The position numbers and the translations under genes are program-made. A stretch of 64,000 bases of DNA from assembly GCA_963753285.1 (NCBI GenBank), contig CAVWBT010000001.1:496001-560000 (forward strand), given 5' to 3'. Positions 7,792-23,886 of the stretch are shown here, in pieces. The stretch's first letter is position 1, and the number at the start of each line of letters is the position of its first letter. The notes under the pieces were generated by a model. It was not told the origin of the DNA, ran no database searches, and saw nothing but the letters and a program-made list of their open reading frames with translations. Source of the DNA: JAHEDH01 sp963753285. Its GTDB lineage: Bacteria; Actinomycetota; Acidimicrobiia; Spongiisociales; ZC4RG35.

Positions 7792-8983
7792 CTACTTGTT
7801 GATCTTGACGACCCGACCGGCACCAACCGTCCGGCCACCCTCACGAATCGCGAACCGCAACCCCTCATCCATCGCAATCGGATTGATCAACTCCACCGTC
7901 ATCTCAGTGTTGTCACCCGGCATCACCATCTGCGTCCCCTCCGGCAACGTCACATTCCCCGTCACATCCGTCGTCCGGAAATAGAACTGCGGGCGATACC
8001 CAGAGAAGAACGGGTTATGCCGCCCACCCTCCTCCTTGGTCAAGATATACACCTGCGCCTCAAAATCAGTATGCGGCGTGATACTGCCCGGCTTGGCCAA
8101 CACCTGACCACGCTCAACATCATCCTTACCAATCCCACGAAGAAGCACCCCGACGTTGTCACCGGCCTGACCCTGATCCAACAACTTCCGGAACATCTCG
8201 ATCCCCGTCGCCGTCGACTTCTGCGTCGGACGAATCCCCACAATCTCAACCTCTTCGTTGACATTGAGGACACCCTGCTCGATCTTCCCAGTCACCACCG
8301 TCCCCCGACCAGTAATCGAAAACACATCCTCGATCGGCATCAAGAACGGCTTCGCCGTATCCCGATCCGGCTCAGGAATATAGGAATCAACCGCCTCCAT
8401 CAACTCCATGATCGCATCCTGATGCGCCTCATCACCCTCCAACGCCTTCAACGCCGAACCACGCACCACCGGAAGATCATCACCCGGGAACTCATACTCA
8501 GTCAGACAGATCTCGCACCTCCAACTCGACCAGATCCAAAAGCTCCTCATCATCAACCATGTCCGTCTTGTTCATGAACACCACAATCGACGGCACACCA
8601 ACCTGACGAGCAAGAAGCACATGCTCCCGAGTCTGCGGCATCGGACCATCCGTCGCAGACACCACCAAAATCGCCCCATCAACCTGAGCAGCACCCGTGA
8701 TCATGTTCTTGATGTAATCGGCATGACCCGGCATATCCACATGCGCATAATGACGATTCGCCGTCTCATACTCCACATGAGAAATCGAAATCGTGATCCC
8801 CCGCTCACGCTCCTCCGGAGCCTTATCGATATTCTCGAAATCCGTGAACACGTTCTGACCACCAACACGCTCAGACAACGTCTTGGTGATCGCCGCCGTC
8901 AACGTCGTCTTCCCATGATCAATATGACCCATCGTGCCAACATTCACATGCGGCTTCGTACGATCGAACTTTGCCTTTGCCAT
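7792..8983 (-). CDS. tuf: Elongation factor Tu, interrupted by a one-base frameshift
   Basis: EF-Tu, the GTPase that delivers aminoacyl-tRNA to the ribosome. The N-terminal piece (8498-8983) starts MAKAKFDRTKPHVNVGTMGH and includes GHIDHGKT, the switch RGITIS, DMPGHADY and NKTD motifs. The frame breaks after LVELEVRDL: an extra T near 8503-8508 turns the expected CTG-ACT-GAG into TCT-GAC-TGA. The rest (domains 1 end, 2 and 3) continues in another frame to KINK-TAG at 7792. Without the extra base the product is about 396 aa, the normal length. A sequencing or assembly error is likely because EF-Tu is essential. It is the last gene of the str operon, 21 bases after fusA. Confidence 0.95.
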
Positions 8984-9004
8984 GGAGTTTCTCCCTCTCC
9001 TCGG

Positions 9005-11092
<2,088 letters not shown>

Positions 11093-11179
11093 TGGTCTCT
11101 TTCTGGATCAGGTCGTGAATCCAACAATCCCACAACCGCGATGGAAGTGGGACTGCTGGGCGTCAGAACGTTGGGCGGA

Positions 11180-11647
11180 CTACCAGCGGTAGTGGGCGAA
11201 GGCCCGGTTGGACTCCGCCATCTTGTGGATGTCCTCTTTCCGCTTGACCGCGGCGCCGGTGTTGTTGGACGCATCCATGATCTCATTGGCGAGACGCATG
11301 GCCATCTGGGGCTCGCGGCGCTTGCGTGCGAAGTTCACGAGCCACCTGACTGCCAGCGTGTTGGAGCGGCGGGGCGGAACCTCGACGGGAACCTGATACG
11401 AAGACCCGCCGACCCGGCGAGACCGAACCTCGACCTGTGGGCGGATGTTGTCGACGGCGCGCTTGAGGACGATGGTGGGATCCTGGTTCACCCGGCGCTC
11501 GACGATCTCGAGTGCGTCGTAGACGATCTTGCGGGCGGTGTCCTTCTTGCCCTTGAGCAGGACCTTGTTGATGACCTGGCTGACCAGGACGCTCTTGAAG
11601 ACCGGATCCGGCTCGATCTTGCGCTTCTGTGCTGGGGCGCGGCGCAT
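11180..11647 (-). CDS. rpsG: 30S ribosomal protein S7
   Basis: A 155-aa primary 16S rRNA-binding protein of the small-subunit head. MRRAPAQKRKIEPDP at the start, NKVLLKGKKDTARKIVYDAL and VEVRSRRVGGSSYQVPVEV are diagnostic. The ATG at 11647 lies one base after the rpsL stop codon, so the two are coupled. Confidence 0.98.
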   Translation of the reverse strand: MRRAPAQKRKIEPDPVFKSVLVSQVINKVLLKGKKDTARKIVYDALEIVERRVNQDPTIVLKRAVDNIRPQVEVRSRRVGGSSYQVPVEVPPRRSNTLAVRWLVNFARKRREPQMAMRLANEIMDASNNTGAAVKRKEDIHKMAESNRAFAHYRW

Positions 11648-11648
11648 G

Positions 11649-12020
11649 TCAGGACTCCTTCTTCGTTCCGTAGCGGGAACGAGCCTGCTTGCGATTCTGC
11701 ACCGAAGCGGCGTCGAGGGCACCTCGAACGACCTTGTAGCGGACGCCGGGGAGGTCGCGAACGCGACCACCGCGGACCAGCACGATGCTGTGCTCTTGGA
11801 GGTTGTGACCTTCGCCCGGGATGTAGGCGGTCACTTCCATGCCGGAGGAGAGACGCACGCGGCAGACCTTGCGAAGGGCGGAGTTGGGCTTCTTGGGGCT
11901 GACCGTGTAGACGCGAGTGCAGACACCGCGACGCTGCGGGGCACCGGCGAGACCAGCGGTCTTGACCTTCTTCTTCTTCTTTTTCCGGCCATCGCGGACG
12001 AGCTGCTGGATCGTCGGCAA
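11649..12020 (-). CDS. rpsL: 30S ribosomal protein S12
   Basis: A decoding-site ribosomal protein. I chose the TTG at 12020 because it gives the canonical N-terminus PTIQQLVRDG and a normal 123-aa length, and AGGAG lies seven bases upstream; a more distal in-frame codon at 12062 would add 14 atypical residues. PKKPNSALRK keeps Lys43. The loop usually reading RVKDLPG reads RVRDLPG, so position 88 is Arg (codon 11757-11759). A run of six lysines occurs near residues 13-18. First gene of the str operon. Confidence 0.97.
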   Translation of the reverse strand: MPTIQQLVRDGRKKKKKKVKTAGLAGAPQRRGVCTRVYTVSPKKPNSALRKVCRVRLSSGMEVTAYIPGEGHNLQEHSIVLVRGGRVRDLPGVRYKVVRGALDAASVQNRKQARSRYGTKKES

Positions 12021-12170
12021 ATCCTTCTCCTGACGTATGAGGAGCACGGCACTCGTGCCCACTCCGAGTTCTCGATGTTCCGCTCCCCGGACGCAGCGCT
12101 GGTCATCAGCAACTCACCGAAAGAGAGGGAAGTAGTTCAGCGCAGCATTGCACGGATCTACGAGCCGCCA

Positions 12171-12198
12171 GTATATGGCCCCCTCCCCAAACGGTCAA
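12171..12198 (-). promoter_or_regulatory. Sigma-70-type promoter of the str operon
   Basis: Read on the minus strand, TTGACC is followed after 16 bases by TATACT, a near-consensus housekeeping promoter. It would start transcription at about 12164 and give a leader of roughly 145 bases before the rpsL TTG. The heptad array at 12227-12296 lies immediately upstream of the -35 element. Confidence 0.6.
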
Positions 12199-12226
12199 AA
12201 CGCAGGCTCGCTGCGCTCGCCGTTCC

Positions 12227-12296
12227 ACGTCTCACGTCTCACGTCTCACGTCTCACGTCTCACGTGGAACGTGGAACGTGGAACGTGGAACGTGGA
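12227..12296. repeat. Double heptad array: ACGTCTC x5 followed by ACGTGGA x5
   Basis: Five perfect copies of ACGTCTC (12227-12261) pass directly into five perfect copies of ACGTGGA (12262-12296). The two blocks are near reverse complements (GTGAGAC against GTGGAAC), and GTTCCAC flanks the left end, so the whole could form a long imperfect hairpin. It fills the space between the response-regulator stop codon (12300) and the rpsL promoter. Confidence 0.95.
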
Positions 12297-12299
12297 ACG

Positions 12300-12908
12300 C
12301 TACTCGGTGTTGAGGATGTCCTCGACGGTGCGGTCGACCATGCGGGCCCGGAGCTCCGATTCGAGGGCGGTGAGCTGCTCTTGGAAGACGGGATCGTTCA
12401 TCCGGCGGTAGGCGGTGCGCTCCGACATCCCGGCTGCCTTGGCGGCGTCTCGAATCGTCATCCCACGGGACAACGCCACCTGAAGTGTGAGGTCCTTGCC
12501 GCCGGGTTTGGGGCGAGGTTCGTGACGGCCCGTTGTCGACTGGTCCCTGCTGGCGCGCACGGCGTAGCGGATCGTCCGACTCAACAGATCGCCTCTGGCG
12601 TCGTCCTTGAGAACGAATCCGGCCGCACCCGCCTCGAGGGCTGCGTCGTCGATCTCCTGAGATTCAAGCCCGGTGATGAGGATGACCGGGACGCCGGGAT
12701 GCTGATTCACGGCATGTCTGAGGAACTCGAGACCGGTGCGCGCTCCGAGGAGGTGATCGACGAGCACGGCATCGAACGGGCGACTCCCGAACGCTTCGAC
12801 ACCGGCGTCGAAGCTCGGCGCCCACTCGACTTCGATGCCGTAACGCTCGAGTTCGCGTCGCACCAGATACGCGTCGTCAGAGTCGTCGTCGATCAGGAGA
12901 ACGTTCAC
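12300..12908 (-). CDS. Response regulator: receiver domain plus C-terminal HTH
   Basis: A 202-aa protein. The receiver (residues 1-115) has the acidic patch DDDSDD, the phospho-acceptor in AVLVDH and the conserved Lys in FVLKDD. A basic linker (RPKPGGKDLTLQ) leads to a helix-turn-helix-like segment, GMTIRDAAKAAGMSERTAYRRM, followed by a coiled C-terminal helix. No kinase is adjacent. The start is GTG at 12908. It is inserted between rpoC and the str operon on the same strand, an unusual place for a regulator. Target unknown. Confidence 0.85.
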   Translation of the reverse strand: MNVLLIDDDSDDAYLVRRELERYGIEVEWAPSFDAGVEAFGSRPFDAVLVDHLLGARTGLEFLRHAVNQHPGVPVILITGLESQEIDDAALEAGAAGFVLKDDARGDLLSRTIRYAVRASRDQSTTGRHEPRPKPGGKDLTLQVALSRGMTIRDAAKAAGMSERTAYRRMNDPVFQEQLTALESELRARMVDRTVEDILNTE

Positions 12909-13069
12909 ACCTGCAACGTTAGTTGTCCGATTTCGGCGGGTTATGGCGCGTTAGCGTCACGGTTGGCTTATGATTGTCAATGTCTGCCAAAGCACTAGCC
13001 CCTCCGTTCGGTGCGCAAATGACGTGCGCGAAGTTGTGCAACATCTCAAATACATGCCACTATGTCGCC

Positions 13070-13310
13070 CGCCTCCCCCCAGAGGAGGCGAGCATCCAGT
13101 CAAGGTTGCTCCGACGGGATACCCGATGTCTGCGCTGTCGGTCCCTCGGAGCACACGGGCGGCCGGACCACCAGGTCCGGCCGCTTCGTATTCGCCCCTG
13201 GTTGAAATGATTGCCCACTGCAAACGATTGTGGGTTGCGTCAGGATGGTCATATTGTGCGGGTGCGCAGACATCGAAAAGGGCCGGGGCAGATATGCCCC
13301 GGCCCTTTTC
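13070..13310 (+). ncRNA. Candidate structured RNA convergent with rpoC
   Basis: CGATGTCTGCGC at 13124-13135 is the exact reverse complement of 13264-13275, enclosing an 11-bp GC hairpin (13159-13184). The right arm abuts the strong hairpin-T4 terminator at 13275-13310, which would end a plus-strand transcript. A weak promoter (TTGTGC, 18 bases, CACTAT ending at 13063) would start it near 13070. No known RNA family (6S, RNase P, tmRNA, SRP) was recognised. The structure is seen; that it is a transcript is inference. Confidence 0.3.
13275..13310. terminator. Strong bidirectional intrinsic terminator of rpoC
   Basis: A perfect 16-bp stem with loop GATA; one arm begins GAAAAGGGCC and the other ends GGCCCTTTTC. 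Both strands end in a T tract of four, so it can stop rpoC (stop codon at 13327) and any transcript coming from the other direction. Confidence 0.9.
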
Positions 13311-13326
13311 ATGGTCGCAGAGTCGG

Positions 13327-17250
<3,924 letters not shown>

Positions 17251-17305
17251 GGTGCTCCTTGTCTGTCAATTTCGAGGGCGGCTGGGCGGGCGTGTGTCGA
17301 CGAAG

Positions 17306-17334
17306 CCACCGGGCGCCGTATGGGCGCCCGGTGG
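17306..17334 (-). terminator. Hairpin between rpoB and rpoC
   Basis: CCACCGGGCGCC and GGCGCCCGGTGG form a perfect 12-bp stem with a 5-base loop, eight bases after the rpoB stop codon. On the coding (minus) strand it is followed by CTTCGTCGAC, not a T tract, so partial termination, pausing or mRNA processing is more likely than full termination. Confidence 0.65.
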
Positions 17335-17341
17335 TTCCGCA

Positions 17342-20716
<3,375 letters not shown>

Positions 20717-20760
20717 GGTCTGCCTCCTATTGAGAATGGGTCCGGACAACCAAGGAAGGC

Positions 20761-20790
20761 ACAGTAACACAATCGGTCACTAGCCCGCAA
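20761..20790 (-). promoter_or_regulatory. Probable rpoB promoter
   Basis: On the minus strand TTGCGG is followed after 18 bases by TACTGT, matching the TTGnnn / TAnnnT pattern of actinobacterial housekeeping promoters. It would give a leader of about 40 bases ahead of the AGGAGG ribosome-binding site and TTG start. Confidence 0.5.
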
Positions 20791-20918
20791 GACGAGTACC
20801 ACTCAGTTGTAGACCCATCGAGGGGTGCTGAGACCCACGCCGATCGGCTGATCGACACTCTACGCCATGACCCCGAGACGTGTCAACGAACTGGCTCGCT
20901 CGCTGCGCACACGTCGCC

Positions 20919-20946
20919 GTTGTCGGTTGTCGGTCGTCAGGTGTCG
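20919..20946. repeat. Degenerate heptad array (GTTGTCG type)
   Basis: Four consecutive 7-base units: GTTGTCG, GTTGTCG, GTCGTCA, GGTGTCG. The same GTTGTCG unit recurs in the array near 26800. Confidence 0.7.
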
Positions 20947-21084
20947 GTTCCACTGACCGGGCGGCCGGGTGACCGTCGGAGGTCTATGCGGGACGTCCTC
21001 TCCGTTCGGATGTTCCAGGCTCGGGTTGGGCGGGCTGGAGTGAAATCGAGGCACCGACGAGGCTCACGGGGATACGCTCGGTCG

Positions 21085-21889
21085 ATGGGATTGGAACGGC
21101 TTCGGTTGTGTGACGACGTGTATCCGGCGCAGCGGATCGTCGATTGCATCAACCCGTTTGCGAAGGATGTCGGGTCGATCGTGCCGTAGGGCTTCGAGGC
21201 CTACGCCCGCATCGTTCATCCGGCCGCCCGGAACGAGGGCGGCGGGACGGTGTCGGTCCGATGGTCGGAGGTTGCCGAAGCCAACGGCCGGACCGTTCAC
21301 CCGGAGATGCAATGGCCGGCAATCGCAATGCGTGAACCCTATTCCCTTTTGAGACACCCGGGCCTGTGGGATCACGTGCCAAACGAGGGCTCCTTGCCGT
21401 CCGACCTTATCCCCGGGATCGTCGAGGTTCTCCGTCGCCACACCACGACGCCCGACCGAGTCTGGTTTGCCGTTTGGAACGGCTACTCAGGCCTCGTCTT
21501 CGACGAGAGCGGCATCGGCACGACCGATCTGCGGGCCTGGCCGGAGTCGAGTATCGAATCGGGAAACCGACTCCGGTCGCTCGACGCACGGCCTCAGCCA
21601 CCCTCGGCTCCGACATTCGAGCTGCCCGGGCGCCGCCTACTGGCTGCTCTCCGGTCCGATCGACGCGGCGGGCGAGTCCCTGGGGCATGGGCGGTGGGAG
21701 CAGTCGGCCAATCTGTGGTGGCCCGAGGACCGGTCGTGGTGCGTGGCGACGGAGATCGACTTCAGCTGGACCTACGTCGGCGGCACGGAATCGCTCATCG
21801 AGGAACTGCTCGCCAACCCGGCGCTCGAGGTGATGCGCGCCGAACTCTCGCACGGCGTCACGTGGGACTCCGATCACCTCAACCGATGA
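21085..21889 (+). pseudogene. Broken conserved actinobacterial hypothetical gene
   Basis: Reading in one frame from ATG 21085 gives MGLERLRLCDDVYPAQRIVD, then an in-frame TAG at 21187-21189, then GFEAYARIVHPAARNEGGG and a continuation to about 21630. There a one-base shift is needed to reach the conserved C-terminus (AYWLLSGPIDAAGES, WWPEDRSWCVATEIDFSWTYVGG) ending at 21889. The pieces together look like one protein of about 265 aa from a conserved actinobacterial family of unknown function. One stop plus one frameshift mean a pseudogene or sequence errors. Confidence 0.7.
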
Positions 21890-21909
21890 AACGAACCGAT
21901 CGCTGCGCG

Positions 21910-21944
21910 GCGTGAAGCGTGAAGCGTGCGGCGTGAAGCGTGAA
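21910..21944. repeat. Heptad tandem repeat, GCGTGAA x5
   Basis: Five 7-base units: GCGTGAA, GCGTGAA, GCGTGCG, GCGTGAA, GCGTGAA. The array lies between the broken gene and the 3' end of the first 121-aa membrane gene. Confidence 0.9.
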
Positions 21945-21947
21945 GCG

Positions 21948-22313
21948 CTACAGGATCCAGATCAACCCGTAGACGACCGCTGCGACCAGGCCGAGCGTTG
22001 CCAGGGTGGCGGCGGCGATTGCTTCCCGGGTGAACCTCGGTTCCTGCCTGAATGCCTCATACGCGTCGATGCCGAACCCGATGCCGGCCGCGAGTCCGCC
22101 GGCGGTTGCCAGACCGAGTGGCCAGGCTTCGGCCATCGTCGCCACGTCGAAGTCCCAGAAGAACACGGTGAGGGTTCCGCCCGCCGGGGCGTAGAACATC
22201 CAGATCCCGATCATGGCGGCGACTGCACCCACCAGTCCGACGATCCTCTCGACCGTCGAACCCGAGGACCGAACCTGCTCCTCGACCTGCTCTCTCTCAC
22301 GTACCAATACCAC
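21948..22313 (-). CDS. Small membrane protein, paralog A
   Basis: A 121-aa protein with three hydrophobic segments (about residues 28-48, 60-82 and 100-120). The GTG at 22313 has GAGGAGG six bases upstream and gives the same length as the neighbouring paralog. Both share WMF-AP-GTLTFF/VFFW-(D/E)-(F/W)DVAT, EAWPLGL, and a C-terminal VVYxLIWI. No known family was recognised. A short cytosolic N-terminus rich in charge (REREQVEEQV) precedes the membrane part. Confidence 0.8.
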   Translation of the reverse strand: MVLVREREQVEEQVRSSGSTVERIVGLVGAVAAMIGIWMFYAPAGGTLTVFFWDFDVATMAEAWPLGLATAGGLAAGIGFGIDAYEAFRQEPRFTREAIAAATLATLGLVAAVVYGLIWIL

Positions 22314-22407
22314 GGCGGACCTCCTCACTCGCGTCGCCGTTGGTGACCCGTCTACACACGCCCATCCGCCCACCACACTCCTCGGCGTGGCACCCGGCGG
22401 CGTGCAT

Positions 22408-22437
22408 CGAGGGGAGACCCCCTTCGGTCTCCCCTCG
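22408..22437. terminator. Hairpin between the two 121-aa membrane paralogs
   Basis: A perfect 12-bp stem (CGAGGGGAGACC / GGTCTCCCCTCG) with a 6-base loop, 11 bases after the stop of paralog B. A T tract is lacking, but position and strength suit a terminator. Confidence 0.6.
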
Positions 22438-22448
22438 AAACCGCAGGA

Positions 22449-22814
22449 TCAGAAGATCCAGATCAGGGCGTAGACGACCACGACCACCGTTCCGATGAAG
22501 GCCATCGCGCCGGCGGCGAAGGTCTCCAACGTCACCTCGTCATCACGGAAGAACATCTTCTGAGCCATCGTCCCGAAGCCGGCTGCGGCTGCGAGCCCAC
22601 CAAGGGTGAGCAAGCCGAGCGGCCAGGCCTCGGTCAGCGTCGCAACGTCCCACTCCCAGCCGAAGAATGTCAACGTTCCGGCCTCGGGAGCATGGAACAT
22701 CCAGGCGCCGATGAGCGCAGCGATTGCTCCGATCGTGCCGAGGACCCATTCGGTTGTGAAGCGGACGGGGCGGACGGTGCGATCGATGTCTCGCCGTTCA
22801 CGGAGCATCGTCAC
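22449..22814 (-). CDS. Small membrane protein, paralog B
   Basis: A 121-aa protein with three membrane segments, about half identical to paralog A. The GTG at 22814 has GGAGG seven bases upstream; an ATG two codons later is the alternative. The core reads WMFHAPEAGTLTFFGWEWDVAT and the end VVVVYALIWIF. The tandem copies probably arose by duplication. Function unknown; small membrane regulators or subunits are possible. Confidence 0.8.
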   Translation of the reverse strand: MTMLRERRDIDRTVRPVRFTTEWVLGTIGAIAALIGAWMFHAPEAGTLTFFGWEWDVATLTEAWPLGLLTLGGLAAAAGFGTMAQKMFFRDDEVTLETFAAGAMAFIGTVVVVVYALIWIF

Positions 22815-22957
22815 GATGCCACCTCCTTTCGAGTCGCACTGCGACTCGAGTCCACTTTCACTCGGGGGGCGGCGATCCGTCCAGAGGCGCAAGGGGGTTG
22901 TTTCTGTGGCTTTTGCCCGAACGGGGCCCACCGCAGACACGCAGCGGGCCGTCCACG

Positions 22958-23820
22958 TCAGCCAGAGACGTCCGATCGGGCTTGGGCTTCTGGGCCCGGT
23001 TCGCCGGCCTTCCCACTGCGCAACCGGACTGCGGCTGCCGCAACCAGCAAGGCGAGCGCTCCCGCGACGACGAGTGGGCGCTCTCGAACGAAGCCGGTGA
23101 TCGACGACGACAGCCTGTCGACCCAGCGGACGAGCCCACTCTCTGCGAGGGCGATCGAGCCGCCCGAGAGCACGGTCACCCAATACCAGACGATGAACGC
23201 ACCGGCGCCGACCAGCACGATGCCGGACACCCTGGTGACATGTCTCGCCGAGGATCGAACGAATCCGACGATCCGATCCTGGCCGTAGGCCATCGTCACT
23301 GTGACGGCGGTGATCACGAGCGACATCCCGACCGAGTACGCGACGAACGCAGAGATCCCCTCGACGACGGTGGATCGGACGAAGGTCCCGGCGACCAACG
23401 ACAGAAAGATCGGGAGCGTGCAGCTCAGTGACGCCACTGCATAGGAGATCCCGAACCGGAGCACCGACGATCGGTCGACCCGACCCGATCCGAGAGAGAG
23501 CGTCACGTAGTGACCGCGGTACGTTCGGATCCCGAGCACCACCAACCCGGCTCCGACCACGAGGGCGAGCCACGGGATGAACTCGACGATCGCCTGGACC
23601 CCGAGTGTCAAGAGGATCCCGGCAGTTCCGAAGACGATGAGGAACCCGGCAGCCATCAGTGCACTGACCGACATCGCTCGCCGGATGAGCCGCCGCACCG
23701 AGTGTCACCGGCACCGGCCCCGAGGAAGTAGGACAGGTAGGCGGGGAGCATCGCGAAGCCGCAGGGATTCACGGTGGCCACCAATCCGGCGGCGAACGAA
23801 GTCACGAGGAGCGCACTCAT
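22958..23820 (-). CDS. CcdA/DsbD-type thiol-disulfide transporter, frameshifted
   Basis: The 5' part (from ATG 23820) reads MSALLVTSFAAGLVATVNPC then GFAMLPAYLSYFLGAGAGDT, the signature first membrane helix of CcdA with its redox cysteine. One base is out of frame near 23697. The rest (23698 down to 22958) continues as RRLIRRAMSVSALMAAG and includes the second conserved Cys in SYAVASLSCTLPIF, six or so helices and a C-terminal tail. CcdA passes electrons from cytoplasmic thioredoxin to extracytoplasmic thioredoxin-like proteins; a TlpA-type partner lies at 55.6 kb. Confidence 0.8.
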
Positions 23821-23886
23821 TGTCTCAGGGACAACCCTGGTCGGGGCCCAGGCATTTCGCCACTGGCCGGACTTCCGACATTCGCG

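Larger units (their letters stand above)
12909..13326. other. Non-coding interval between the response regulator and rpoC
   Basis: 418 bases without a convincing gene. The interval is rich in inverted repeats: a 7-bp hairpin at 13070-13090, an 11-bp hairpin at 13159-13184, a 12-base inverted repeat pairing 13124-13135 with 13264-13275, and the rpoC terminator at 13275-13310. See the candidate structured RNA entry. Confidence 0.7.
20717..21084. other. Non-coding interval upstream of rpoB
   Basis: About 370 bases separate rpoB (minus) from a broken plus-strand gene. The interval holds the rpoB promoter (20761-20790) and a degenerate heptad array (20919-20946). No rplJ/rplL genes precede rpoB here and no other gene is visible. 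Confidence 0.7.

Noticed and set aside
8495..8515. Programmed ribosomal frameshift in tuf
   Set aside because: There is no slippery sequence or downstream pseudoknot, and programmed shifting is not known for tuf.
13159..13184. CCAGGTCCGG reminiscent of SRP (4.5S) RNA
   Set aside because: The conserved GGAAGGAAGCAGCC-like part is missing and the sequence is just one arm of a GC hairpin.
21187..21189. In-frame TAG as recoding (pyrrolysine or readthrough)
   Set aside because: No pyl genes or recoding element are visible, and the same gene has a frameshift, so decay or error is simpler.
22449..23714. A 421-aa single gene including the second 121-aa membrane protein
   Set aside because: The first part is the shadow of the CcdA coding region; the ribosome-binding site and GTG at 22814 define a shorter gene.
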